Positions 1 to 8,770 of a stretch of DNA of 64,000 nt are shown one piece after another. Position numbers and translations under genes: made by a program. Under the pieces are notes generated by a model. It worked only from the letters and a program-made list of their open reading frames with translations, searched no databases and had not been told where the DNA came from. Numbering within the stretch: position 1 is the first letter of the stretch; the number at the start of each line of letters is the position of its first letter. Origin of the DNA: Novosphingobium sp. PP1Y (GTDB lineage: Bacteria; Pseudomonadota; Alphaproteobacteria; Sphingomonadales; Sphingomonadaceae); assembly GCF_000253255.1 (NCBI RefSeq), contig NC_015583.1:372001-436000 (forward strand). The letters are read 5' to 3'.

Positions 1-186
1 GCTTGGAAGAGCATCGCGAGATGCAGCATGGATGATCGCCCCGGAACCGCGAAACGCGTCAAGGGCAAGGATATTCCCGGGCAAACACCGACCGGAGAAC
101 AGAAAAAAGCGCGTGTCGCGATTGACGAAGGAGGCACCTTGCGCAAAGCATCCGGGCGTAAAGCAATTAGGGCAATTTCGGGCGAC

Positions 187-660
187 ATGAACCAGTCGAT
201 CAGTTTCGATGCGACCGATCACGCGATCGTCGAGCAACTCCGCCTCAACGGACGGGCCAACAATCAGCAGATTGCCGAGGCCCTGGGCCTGACCGCGACG
301 ACCGTCTCCACCCGCATCAAGCGGATGGAGGATGCAAACCAGTTGCGCGTCGTCGGCGTGTCCGACTTCGCGGCCCATGGCTTCAACGTGCTCATGAAGA
401 TCGCGATCGAGATCGACGGCCGCCCCGCTTCGGAAGTCGCCAAGGATTTGTCGAACCTGCCCGAGATCTTCGCGGTACACCTCGTGACCGGCCGCTACGA
501 CATTGACGTTCTGGTAGCGCTGCACGACTTTGCGGACCTCAACGGGTTCCTTTTCGATAATCTTGCCAATGTCCGCGGAATCCGATCGATGACACCTGCC
601 GTTGTTGTCGATGTCGTCAAGTACCAGTTTGAAGTCGCTCCAATCGAAGGAGAGCGCTGA
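187..660 (+). CDS. Lrp/AsnC family transcriptional regulator (first of a pair)
   Basis: A 157-residue protein with an N-terminal winged helix-turn-helix (about residues 8-55, with the LGLTATTVSTRIKRM recognition region) and a C-terminal RAM/AsnC ligand-binding domain (about 65-145). Such proteins bind DNA as dimers or octamers and respond to amino acids. The reading frame stays open upstream to an ATG at 28, but that 53-residue extension is basic, looks unstructured and is not part of the family. The ATG at 187 gives the usual family length, so I prefer it. The Shine-Dalgarno sequence of the next Lrp gene lies inside the end of this one, so the two are probably co-translated. The ligand is unknown. 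Confidence 0.85.
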   Translation: MNQSISFDATDHAIVEQLRLNGRANNQQIAEALGLTATTVSTRIKRMEDANQLRVVGVSDFAAHGFNVLMKIAIEIDGRPASEVAKDLSNLPEIFAVHLVTGRYDIDVLVALHDFADLNGFLFDNLANVRGIRSMTPAVVVDVVKYQFEVAPIEGER

Positions 661-664
661 GCCC

Positions 665-1144
665 ATGTCCGACTTTATGCTCGACCAGCTCGATCAGGAC
701 CTGATCCGCCTTCTGGCGCACGACGCGCGGGTATCGAACCGCCGCCTTGCGACCGAACTTGGCGTCACCGAAGGAACTGTTCGCGGCCGCATCAAGCGCC
801 TTCAGCAGGATGGCCTCCTCGCCTTCACGGCAATCACGGGATATGAGATCGCCCGCAAGTCGCGCCTCGCCTTTATCAATGTCCAGGCAGAGGTAGACCG
901 CGTTCGTGAAGTGGCGCAGGCCATTTCCGAACTGCCCCTGATCAATGCGGTGCTGCTGACCATGGGACAGTTCAACATCACCGCGATGTGCCTGTTCGAA
1001 GAACTCGATATGCTGGTGGAGACCGCGTCTGACCAGATCCTCTCCATCAAGGGGGTCCACCATGTGGAGACTTCGATCGCAGTCAAGACGGTGAAGTACA
1101 ATGCCCGCATGGCAAAGATCACGAAGCCTAGCGAACCAGACTGA
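665..1144 (+). CDS. Lrp/AsnC family transcriptional regulator (second of a pair)
   Basis: A 159-residue Lrp/AsnC protein with an HTH at about residues 8-55 (RLATELGVTEGTVRGRIKRL) and a RAM domain at about 65-145. The ATG at 665 is chosen because a GAAGGAGAG ribosome-binding site sits at the 3' end of the preceding gene. An upstream in-frame start at 602 would overlap that gene and add residues not found in the family. It lies 4 bases after the first Lrp gene and is clearly paralogous to it, suggesting a co-expressed and possibly heteromeric regulator pair. No structural genes are linked downstream on this strand before a 0.6-kb gap. Confidence 0.87.
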   Translation: MSDFMLDQLDQDLIRLLAHDARVSNRRLATELGVTEGTVRGRIKRLQQDGLLAFTAITGYEIARKSRLAFINVQAEVDRVREVAQAISELPLINAVLLTMGQFNITAMCLFEELDMLVETASDQILSIKGVHHVETSIAVKTVKYNARMAKITKPSEPD

Positions 1145-1756
1145 AGACTATCCCCTCACGATGATCCAACTCGCCTCAAGGGGTCCTGCCCCTAGATTGG
1201 CGTCGAAAGTCAAGCCGCTTCCCGAATGGGACCGTTGGCTCGCTCTATGCAATTAGCCGTCTCGATGCATCACACCGACGTGTCCATATCGCTGCTGCCC
1301 TCCAACGTGATCTGCCCGGCCAGCGCATGGACACGAGCTTGCAGAGGTCGCCGCGCAGCGCCGGGTCTGCGCCCTCGGCGAGGGGTACAACGCATCAGTC
1401 CTGGATGAGGTGACGGGCAGACACCCGCCTGCGAGGCCGATGGTTGCCGGTGTGATCCCGCACCATACGGACCGCCTGCTCACGACCTTTTGGTCTAAAC
1501 TTGTTGGTCGATATACTTGCCGTGACGCTTCCTTTCATGAAGAGGGTCCTCCGGCACTACCGAGTCAATCCGCCACTCCTTCGTGACAATCCCATGCATA
1601 AAACGTCAACGATTAACACCAATGATCGTAGATTATTTTTCTTGCATTCTGATCGCGATTCAGTGCAGAAAGACGTACGATGCATTCGCCGATGATTTTG
1701 AGAGTGAAGCGTCGGGACCTGAGGATGGCGATATACCAGGAAGGTAGTTTTGGATC
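1145..1756. other. Intergenic region with candidate operator
   Basis: There is no convincing gene here. Short open frames around 1226-1500 give low-complexity, Arg/Pro-rich translations with no family resemblance. The last 180 bases are AT-richer than the surroundings and probably contain the promoter of the GntR gene. A 12-base site at 1602-1613 resembles three sites upstream of the Oar-like receptor. Confidence 0.5.
1602..1613. promoter_or_regulatory. Candidate GntR operator (AACGTCAACGAT)
   Basis: This near-palindrome matches the perfect palindrome ATCGTCGACGAT at 3123-3134 at 10 of 12 positions. It lies about 145 bases before the GntR start codon. It fits an autoregulatory site of the adjacent GntR/FCD protein. 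That role is inferred from position and similarity only. Confidence 0.35.
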
Positions 1757-2536
1757 ATGAAGCAGAGCAACGACTTGTCAAACAAAGGCCGCGTTGCCTC
1801 TTCACCTCGTCGCCGGGCTCGCAAAGCCGAGGCCGCGCCAAATCTGGGCGCGGGTGTCGCGGCGCATGGCGTCGATGTCGAGCAGCACATCTATCAGACG
1901 GTGTTTGACAGCGTGCTCAACCAGCGGCTGGTGCCCGGGACCAAGCTACCCGAACCGGCACTGTGTGAGCTCTTCAAGGTTTCGCGCGCGGTGATCCGCA
2001 AGGTGCTGCAGCGGCTGGAGCACGACCGCATCGTCGAACTGCGTCCCAACAAGGGCGCCGTCATCGCAGCGCCTACGCCGGAGGAAACGCGGCAGATCTT
2101 CGAAGCGCGCCGCGCGCTAGAGGTCTCCATCGTCGAGATCGCGGCGCGGCGCCGCACCGCACAAGACCTGGCCGATCTGCGCCAACTGCTGGCGAGCGAA
2201 CACGAGCTTACGCAAAACCCCTACCAGCCCACCTGGGCCGCCTGCGCGCGCGAATTCCATCTGCGGATCGCGGCGGTCGCGGACAACCCGATCCTCACCG
2301 CCTACCTCACCGAACTGATGACGCGCTGTTCGCTGATCGTTGCGCTGTATCAGCCACTTGGCAACACTGCATGCGAACATGCGGAGCATGGCCGCATCGT
2401 CGACTACATGGAGAAAGGCGACGTCGCCTCGGCACGTGCCGAGATGGGCCGCCATCTGCGAGCACTGGAGGACAATATCAGCCTCGACCGCAGCGGCTCG
2501 ACACAAACCCTCGCGCAGATGTTGAACCTGGGATGA
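1757..2536 (+). CDS. GntR family transcriptional regulator, FCD (FadR C-terminal) domain
   Basis: A 259-residue regulator with a basic, disordered N-terminus (residues 1-35), a GntR winged helix (about 40-105, with the PGTKLPEPALCELFKVSRAV segment) and an all-helical FCD effector domain (about 115-235). The REFHLRIA segment and the later EHGRIVDYM and GRHLRALE histidines fit the metal/carboxylate site of that family. The start is at ATG 1757, after an AGGAAGGT ribosome-binding site. FCD regulators usually repress adjacent catabolic or transport genes until a carboxylate effector binds. The next genes, an Oar-like receptor and a Tat-exported amidohydrolase, are likely targets, and related candidate operators lie upstream of both this gene and the receptor. 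Confidence 0.9.
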   Translation: MKQSNDLSNKGRVASSPRRRARKAEAAPNLGAGVAAHGVDVEQHIYQTVFDSVLNQRLVPGTKLPEPALCELFKVSRAVIRKVLQRLEHDRIVELRPNKGAVIAAPTPEETRQIFEARRALEVSIVEIAARRRTAQDLADLRQLLASEHELTQNPYQPTWAACAREFHLRIAAVADNPILTAYLTELMTRCSLIVALYQPLGNTACEHAEHGRIVDYMEKGDVASARAEMGRHLRALEDNISLDRSGSTQTLAQMLNLG

Positions 2537-3000
2537 GCACTTAATCGAATCTCCGGCACGGCCACCCACATCGCTTTCAAGGCAATCGGCGCCGATCGAC
2601 TCTATAAGCTGGTCGAGAGACTCATCGCGCCTTTAGCATCCTAGGTTCGCGAGAATTCGTCGTCCAAATGGACTTCGAACTGCTTGCCTCACAAATACAT
2701 GACGGCGGCACGACACTGCCGCTCGGCCTTAGGAAGAGGCGCGAAAGCCGCGATCGACCGGGCACCACATGGTGTTCTCGAGACCAGGCATCTCTGACGG
2801 CCCAGCCCCACCGGCAGTCCGTCACCTATAATGCGCGGCCTTGTCAAAGCTCGTCAATCGAACCGTAGAATGATGCCCTCGCCCGATCCGGTCATGGCCC
2901 GACCCCATCCCTAACTACGCTTCACCGCATACCAGATGCCTGGAGCGCTGCCGTGAGCCGCCGCAGATCACGGCCAACCCAACCTGCAACTGGGAGATAT

Positions 3001-3012
3001 ATCGTCAATGAT
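3001..3012. promoter_or_regulatory. Candidate operator (ATCGTCAATGAT) inside a longer dyad
   Basis: It is related to the perfect palindrome at 3123-3134. It also lies inside a wider inverted repeat, TATATC-6 bases-GATATA, at 2998-3015. The likely binder is the adjacent GntR protein (inference). Confidence 0.35.
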
Positions 3013-3122
3013 ATAACTTTCAGATCGTTCCGACCCGACGATCAGTGATTGGATCCGGAAAGGTTGCGCCAAGCTGAAGCCCAGCCCAGCCGTAGAAAGT
3101 AATGTTCTCGAAAATATCTTAG

Positions 3123-3134
3123 ATCGTCGACGAT
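3123..3134. promoter_or_regulatory. Perfect 12-bp palindrome ATCGTCGACGAT, candidate operator
   Basis: A perfect palindrome about 140 bases before the receptor start. A degenerate copy (ATCATCGACGAA, 3145-3156) starts 22 bases further on, about two helical turns, which places both on the same face of the DNA. Confidence 0.45.
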
Positions 3135-3144
3135 TTAATGTTGG

Positions 3145-3156
3145 ATCATCGACGAA
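3145..3156. promoter_or_regulatory. Candidate operator (ATCATCGACGAA)
   Basis: A degenerate copy of the palindrome that starts 22 bases upstream, with the same orientation and helical phase. It is part of the inferred GntR-controlled region. Confidence 0.35.
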
Positions 3157-3270
3157 GTTGCGATTATGACATGATTCGCAACAAGCGATCAGGTCGCCGG
3201 GTGTCGGCAGGGCAACAGTCCGCCGCACCACCCCCGGTCGCAATTTCGATCAATCATGAGGGTAACGATC

Positions 3271-6200
3271 ATGCGTATTGCGAAGCTGGCTGCCGGTCTT
3301 TCTCTGAGTGCGATGGGGATCGCGCTCATCGTTCCCAGCGCGATACATGCCCAGGTGATCACTGGCGCCATCAACGGCCGCCTGACCGATCCGGAGGGCA
3401 ATCCCCTGGGGGACGTATCGGTCGCTATCGTCCACGTCCCGTCGGGCACAACGACCACCGCCACTACCAGCGACGACGGCGTCTATGCCGTGCGCAACCT
3501 GCGCCCGGGTGGCCCGTATCGGATCACTGCGACCTCGCTTGATTTCGGCAGCAAGTCAGTGGACGTTGCCGCGATCAACACCGGCGATGCCTTCCAGGCG
3601 AACTTCTCGCTGGGCGAGGTGAACGAGATCGTGGTAAGCGGCTCCTCGTTCGGAGGCGGCGATCTCAAAACCGGGCCCAGCTCGAACTTCTCGGCGCAGA
3701 AGATCGAGGCCGCGCCATCGATCAGCCGCGACCTCAAGGATCTGGCGCGGATGAACCCGTTCGTCGCAGTCGACCCATCGAACAGCGATGCGCTGGTCTG
3801 TGGCGGCGCGAACAACCGCACCAACTCGCTCACCATCGACGGTGTGCGTCAAAACGACGACTTCGGCCTCCAGGCCAACGGCTATCCCACCCAGCGCTCA
3901 CCGATCTCGATCGACGTGATCGAGACGCTGGGCGTCGAACTGGCGCCGTATGACGTGAACTACGGCGCGTTCGGCGGCTGCACGCTCAACGCCACGACCA
4001 AGTCGGGCGGCAACAGCTTCCACGGTCAAGTCTTCTATGAATATACCGGCGATGCGCTGCAGGGCAGCTCGTTCGGCTACACCGATTTCCAGGAGGGGTC
4101 TCGCCAGAAGCGCCGCCTGACCGGCAAGTTCACCGAGAAGACTTTCGGCGCCACGCTAACGGGACCGATCATCAAGGACACCTTGTTCTTCACGCTGAAC
4201 TACGAGAAATTCAGCCGCTCCGAACCCTCACTGGTCGGCCCCACCGGCTCAGACTTCGCCAATCAGGTGCCCGGCGTCAGCGTCGAGCAGGCCAACGAGG
4301 TGCGCCAGATCCTGAAGGACCGGTACGGCTACGATCCGCTCGGCTACGAGGCTACCAAGCTGCCCGTGCGGGACGAAAAGTTCTTCGGCAAGCTGGACTG
4401 GAACATCGCGCCGGGCCACCGCGCCACGGTATCCTACCAAGAGACCAAGGGCTCCTCGGTCTCGGCCATCGGCAACACGCTCACGGGTTCGAGCACGTCG
4501 CTTGGCCTGCTGTCGCAATGGGTGGAACGGCAGAACAACCTGCAGGTATACAAGGCGCAGGTCTTCTCCGACTGGACCGACAATTTCAGCACCGAGTTCA
4601 GCGCATCCTACAAGAAGATGGACAACCCCGGCCATCCCTTGGCGGGTAACGATTTCGCGCAGTTCCGCGTCTATCTCAACGGCACCACCACGGGACCGAG
4701 CATCTATGCCGGCACCAACGCCTCTTATCAGGCCAACGAGCTGACCACCTATCTTCAGCAATACCGCGCCAAGGCAACATATACCGCCGGATCGCATCGC
4801 ATCACCGCCGGCTACGAGCGCGAAATGCTGAAGATCTGGGACCTTTTCGTCCAGAACGCGAACGGTTCCTACGTCTTCAATTCATTGGACGATCTGCGGG
4901 CGGGCAATGCCTCGTCGGTCAGCTACGCCAATGCGGCAAGCAACCAGAAGGCAGATGCAGGGTTCAACCTGCGTACCACCACCAATACGATCTACCTACA
5001 GGACGAGTGGGCGGTGCTTCCCGAACTGACGGTCAAGGCAGGCCTGCGCTACGACTTCTTCGAGCAGTCCGACCGCCCCGACGAGAACCCGCTGGTGATG
5101 GCGCGCTACGGCATCTCCAACACCGAGAACCTCGACGGCAAGCACCTGCTGCAACCACGCTTCGGCTTCAACTGGAAACCCGATCCGACACTGACCGTCT
5201 ATGGTGGCATCGGCCTGTTCGGCGGTGGCTCGCCGACGGTATGGACGGCCAACACTTACTACAACACCGGGCAGATGCTGGGTAACGTCACATGCACCCG
5301 CAACGACACGGCCAGCGCGGCGTGCCTCGCCAGCCTTAATAACGTCGACGGCTTCAACGTCAATCCGGCGCTGCAGCAGGCCAATTCCGCCAGCGCTGCG
5401 CTCGGGCAAGGGCTGATCAACGCTCTCGACAAGGACTTCAAGCCGCAGTCGACGTGGAAGATGTCGATAGGCGCGCAGAAGGAATTCGATCTGGGCGCCT
5501 TCGGCAACGGCTGGCGCATAGCCGGCGAATTCATTCACTCCGAAGTGCAGAACGCGGTCGCGTGGAAGGAACTTTATGCCGACGCCAATCAGGGACCGCC
5601 CGCACCGGACGGCCGCCCGACGTTCCTGCCTGGGCGTGAGAACCGCAACGACATCCTCGTGACCAATACCAAGAAGGGATATGGCAACCAGGTCGGCCTG
5701 GCGCTTGCCAAGACCTGGCGGGAAGGCCCGCTCGCCGGACTGGAGGCGATGTTCTCGCATACCTACATCCGTTCGAAGGACATCAACCCCGGCATTACTA
5801 CCGTGGCCTCCTCAAACTACAGCGGCGTGGCGACCTCCGATCCGAACGATCCGGCGCTGGCCACCTCGAACTACGAGTTCCGCCACCTGTCCAAGCTGTC
5901 GATCAGCTATTCGCATGCCTTCTTCGGCGACAACCGCACGCGACTGACGCTGTTCGGTCAGCGCCGCTCGGGCCAGGTATTCAGCTATACCTTCGACGTT
6001 GGCGCCAATGCCAACATGGCCGCCGACATGCTGGTTGGCGAGAACGGCGCACTGGCCACCCGCAACCGCCAGCTGCTTTACGTACCGCAGACGGTGGGCG
6101 GCCAGGTGACCGCGGGCAGCGATCCGATCGTAACCTATGGCGCCGGCTTCGACCTGCAGGCGTTCAATGCCTTCCTCAAGAACAACGGCCTACTCAAGTA

Positions 6201-6549
6201 CGCGGGCAAGATCACTCCGCGCAATGCCTTCAAGGCGCCGGCGATCACCACCATCGACATGCGCATCAGCCAGGAAATCCCCGGGTTCTTCCCCGAAGGG
6301 GCGAAGGCGGAGATCTACCTCGACGTCGAGAATCTGGGCAATCTCATCAACAAGAAGTGGGGCGTGTTGCAGCAGATCCCGTCGCCCTATGTCTCGGCCA
6401 ACGTGGTGGCACGCAATTGCCAGATCGCCGGAGCCTGTGCGACGCAGGGCAACTTCTATCAGTACGACAGCTTCGTCGGCCGGGCGGCGACCAGCTTCAA
6501 CACGCAGTCGGTGTGGCAGATGAAGATCGGCGCACGGTTCAAGTTCTGA
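3271..6549 (+). CDS. Oar-like TonB-dependent receptor with carboxypeptidase-regulatory-like domain
   Basis: A large outer-membrane receptor of about 1092 residues. After a signal peptide (cleavage near the IHAQ segment, about residue 28) comes a carboxypeptidase-D regulatory-like beta-sandwich (GAINGRLTDPEGNPLGDVSV to about residue 110). A plug domain follows to about residue 240, including NRTNSLTIDGVRQNDDFG, and then a long beta-barrel ending in Phe, as expected for outer-membrane insertion. The ATG at 3271 is preferred over 3256 because GAGGGTAACG sits just upstream as a ribosome-binding site. Oar-type proteins import or export large or peptide-like substrates with TonB energy. The gene lies 22 bases upstream of an exported amidohydrolase, suggesting uptake and periplasmic processing of the same compound. 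Confidence 0.92.
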   Translation: MRIAKLAAGLSLSAMGIALIVPSAIHAQVITGAINGRLTDPEGNPLGDVSVAIVHVPSGTTTTATTSDDGVYAVRNLRPGGPYRITATSLDFGSKSVDVAAINTGDAFQANFSLGEVNEIVVSGSSFGGGDLKTGPSSNFSAQKIEAAPSISRDLKDLARMNPFVAVDPSNSDALVCGGANNRTNSLTIDGVRQNDDFGLQANGYPTQRSPISIDVIETLGVELAPYDVNYGAFGGCTLNATTKSGGNSFHGQVFYEYTGDALQGSSFGYTDFQEGSRQKRRLTGKFTEKTFGATLTGPIIKDTLFFTLNYEKFSRSEPSLVGPTGSDFANQVPGVSVEQANEVRQILKDRYGYDPLGYEATKLPVRDEKFFGKLDWNIAPGHRATVSYQETKGSSVSAIGNTLTGSSTSLGLLSQWVERQNNLQVYKAQVFSDWTDNFSTEFSASYKKMDNPGHPLAGNDFAQFRVYLNGTTTGPSIYAGTNASYQANELTTYLQQYRAKATYTAGSHRITAGYEREMLKIWDLFVQNANGSYVFNSLDDLRAGNASSVSYANAASNQKADAGFNLRTTTNTIYLQDEWAVLPELTVKAGLRYDFFEQSDRPDENPLVMARYGISNTENLDGKHLLQPRFGFNWKPDPTLTVYGGIGLFGGGSPTVWTANTYYNTGQMLGNVTCTRNDTASAACLASLNNVDGFNVNPALQQANSASAALGQGLINALDKDFKPQSTWKMSIGAQKEFDLGAFGNGWRIAGEFIHSEVQNAVAWKELYADANQGPPAPDGRPTFLPGRENRNDILVTNTKKGYGNQVGLALAKTWREGPLAGLEAMFSHTYIRSKDINPGITTVASSNYSGVATSDPNDPALATSNYEFRHLSKLSISYSHAFFGDNRTRLTLFGQRRSGQVFSYTFDVGANANMAADMLVGENGALATRNRQLLYVPQTVGGQVTAGSDPIVTYGAGFDLQAFNAFLKNNGLLKYAGKITPRNAFKAPAITTIDMRISQEIPGFFPEGAKAEIYLDVENLGNLINKKWGVLQQIPSPYVSANVVARNCQIAGACATQGNFYQYDSFVGRAATSFNTQSVWQMKIGARFKF

Positions 6550-6571
6550 GAATTTGAGGTAAGGGACCAGG

Positions 6572-7948
6572 ATGATGGACAGAACCGAAATGCAGCTTTC
6601 TCGCCGAGGCATACTCGCTACCGCACTGGTCGCCGGTGCAGCCGGTGCCGCCGGAGTCACCTCCCCCGCCTTCGCGGCGGCGAATAAGGGCCCGCACGCA
6701 GCGGTGCACGGCGCTAGCTTCCTGCTGCGCAACGTGCTGCTGGAAACCGGCTACAAGCGCGAAGGCGCCGACGTCGTCGGCACCGATACAGACAAGGCCT
6801 CGCTGCTGGTGCAGGATGGGAGGATCGCCGCGATCCTCCCGGCCGACGCACCCGCCCCGGCCGGGACCGCGGTGCGTGACGGCGCGGGAATGCTCCTGCT
6901 GCCCTCGTTTCGCGACATGCACATTCATCTGGACAAGACTTTCTACGGCGGTCCCTGGGTTCCCCCGCGCAAGCGCACCGGCGGCATCCGCGGCCAGATC
7001 GTGCTGGAGCAGACGCTGCTGCCGCAGATGCTTCCCACGCTGGAGGAGCGCGCCGGAAAGCTCGTCGACTTGTTGCAGTCCAACGGCACGACCTTCGCGC
7101 GCAGCCATTGCAACGTCGATCCGGTGGTCGGCACCAAGCATGTCGAATTGCTCAAGCATGCGCTAGACCAGCGCGCAGACGGCTTCGGGCACGAGATCGT
7201 CGCCTTCCCGCAGCACGGCTTCGTCAGTGCTAACCTGATCCCGACGATGCGCGCCGCAATGGCCGCTGGCGCGACGCACGTAGGCGGGATCGATCCCACC
7301 ACGCTTGACGGCGGCATGGAAAAGTCGGTCGATGCGATGATGCAGATTGCGCTCGACATGAACAAGAGCGTGGACATCCACTTGCACGAGCCCGGTGCCA
7401 GCGGCATCGCAGCGATCCGCCGCATCGCCGATACCGTGGAGCGCGAACCTTCGCTGCGCGGCAAGGTGACGATCAGCCACGCCTTCTCGTTGATGTCGAT
7501 CCCCGCGTCTGAGATGGAGGAACTGGCTACGCGCCTGGCTTCCCTGGATATGTCGGTCGCCTCGACGCTGCCTTTCGGAGGAAAGGTAATGCCGATCCCG
7601 ATCCTGCTCGACAAGGGCGTCAATGTGTACACCGGCACTGACAGCGTCGAAGATCACTGGTCGGTGTTCGGCAGCGGCGACGTGCTGGAAAAAGCCAAGC
7701 TCGCATGTGAACTGTACCGCTGGAGCGATGAGTTCAGCATCTCCCAGTCGCTCAAGATCGCCACCGGCGGCCCCACCCCGCTTGATGCGACGGGTAGACA
7801 GGCTTGGCCCAAAGCGGGAGATGCGGCCGACATGGTGCTAGTCCCTGCAAGTTGCTCGGCGGAAGCGGTGGCTCGCCTCGCACCGCGCAAGGCCGTATTC
7901 CATGCAGGTAACCTCGTCGCCGGAACACTGGACGCCAAAACGGCCTGA
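6572..7948 (+). CDS. Tat-exported amidohydrolase, cytosine-deaminase-like
   Basis: A 458-residue metal-dependent amidohydrolase. The twin-arginine motif SRRGIL (residues 10-15), a hydrophobic stretch and an AFA-like cleavage site near residue 36 indicate Tat export. The fold signature is complete: HIH at 117-119, HLHE at 270-273, SHAF at 302-305 and GTDS at 355-358 (catalytic Asp), spaced as in the CodA/N-acyl-D-amino-acid type of TIM barrel. Characterised CodA proteins are cytosolic, so a periplasmic location is unusual and fits a role in processing a substrate brought in by the adjacent Oar-like receptor. The 22-base gap and a nearby AAGGGA ribosome-binding site support an operon. The substrate (a cyclic amide, amidine or creatinine-like compound) is not determined. 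Confidence 0.87.
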   Translation: MMDRTEMQLSRRGILATALVAGAAGAAGVTSPAFAAANKGPHAAVHGASFLLRNVLLETGYKREGADVVGTDTDKASLLVQDGRIAAILPADAPAPAGTAVRDGAGMLLLPSFRDMHIHLDKTFYGGPWVPPRKRTGGIRGQIVLEQTLLPQMLPTLEERAGKLVDLLQSNGTTFARSHCNVDPVVGTKHVELLKHALDQRADGFGHEIVAFPQHGFVSANLIPTMRAAMAAGATHVGGIDPTTLDGGMEKSVDAMMQIALDMNKSVDIHLHEPGASGIAAIRRIADTVEREPSLRGKVTISHAFSLMSIPASEMEELATRLASLDMSVASTLPFGGKVMPIPILLDKGVNVYTGTDSVEDHWSVFGSGDVLEKAKLACELYRWSDEFSISQSLKIATGGPTPLDATGRQAWPKAGDAADMVLVPASCSAEAVARLAPRKAVFHAGNLVAGTLDAKTA

Positions 7949-8083
7949 CCTACCGTCCACGCGCGAAATCGCCTTCCGGGCAAAGATCATTGACGCGATT
8001 GTTTCATGGCCGCGCCGATTTGCCCGCCAATTGACCGACGGCGTGGCGCTCGCCGGTTGGCCGCGCTGCGCAGGCGCCTTGGC

Positions 8084-8118
8084 TGTAGGGTGCGATCCGT
8101 TGCGGATCGCACCCTACA
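8084..8118. repeat. Perfect palindromic element, 16-bp arms
   Basis: TGTAGGGTGCGATCCG is followed by TTG and its exact reverse complement. There is no T-tract, so it is unlikely to be a simple terminator. The compact perfect dyad in intergenic DNA resembles REP/MITE-type elements. I see no second copy in the window. Confidence 0.6.
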
Positions 8119-8346
8119 AAGACACGGAAGGCAGCCTTTATGCACCTGTCTGGCCCCCTCCTGCGGCGCCGCGCCAATGCGCAGGGTGGCCGCGTGGAAT
8201 CGCCCGGCACGACAATCCGGCAGCTAGCTTCAACTCCGTATTCGTCGCTTGGTCGGGTGTGCGGTCCGGCCACAAGCGACAGCGATGTGGCAGCTCACGG
8301 AGCCTCACGCATCCACCAAGACACTGCGAAGGGGCGCCGGACTTTC

Positions 8347-8574
8347 GTGTCCTGCGCCTTGGCCCAAATGGAACTCGCTGCGGCTGATGGAGCGCTTTCG
8401 ACCATAGTCTCGATCCAAAACTCTTTGCTTGCGTCAGGTTTGCTCAGGGTTGAAGGCCAAGAGCAAATAGCACGATTCCTGCCCGATCTGATTGCGGGAC
8501 GAGCGATTGGCGCCTTTGCGCTGACCGAACCCGATGCGGGATCGGGTGCTACTGCCGTACGTAGCCGCACAGCA
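8347..8574 (+). pseudogene. Acyl-CoA dehydrogenase fragment
   Basis: The translation contains LAAADGALSTIVSIQNSL, then ARFLPDLIAGRAIGAFALTE followed by PDAGS. This is the N-terminal/middle-domain junction of acyl-CoA dehydrogenases, including the TEPxAGSD-type FAD-binding segment. About 75 residues remain out of an expected 380. Both sides lose similarity abruptly, so it is a decayed remnant and cannot be functional. Confidence 0.7.
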
Positions 8575-8770
8575 CATAGCGCCCCTCGCCCCGGAACAGG
8601 CCCAAGTTTGCGCCGCGGTCGGCATCGAAGTGCAGCAGGACGACACGCGCATCGAGGCATGCGCGATCAACTGCGCCTCAAGCCGCACGAGCGTAAAGCC
8701 GGAATACCAAGCCAATCCGCCTGCTTGAACAATACTTCAATAACACGCCAGCCCCTGCATTCGTGACTGT

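Larger units (their letters stand above)
2537..3270. other. Long intergenic region upstream of the Oar-like receptor
   Basis: About 0.73 kb without a credible gene. Short frames in 2620-2870 have no recognisable similarity. The last 270 bases are AT-rich and contain three related 12-base dyads (3001-3012, 3123-3134, 3145-3156). This part is best read as the regulatory region of the receptor-amidohydrolase operon. Confidence 0.5.
7949..8770. other. Decayed intergenic region
   Basis: About 0.8 kb between convergent genes without an intact gene. It contains a perfect palindrome at 8084-8118 and an acyl-CoA dehydrogenase remnant at 8347-8574. The rest gives no recognisable translation on either strand and looks like degraded coding sequence. 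Confidence 0.6.

Noticed and set aside
1226..1500. Possible decayed regulator gene
   Set aside because: Translations in all frames are Arg/Pro-rich and match no family I can recognise.
8590..8760. Possible further coding remnant after the acyl-CoA dehydrogenase fragment, on the minus strand
   Set aside because: The minus-strand translation is locally protein-like but I cannot assign it to a family.
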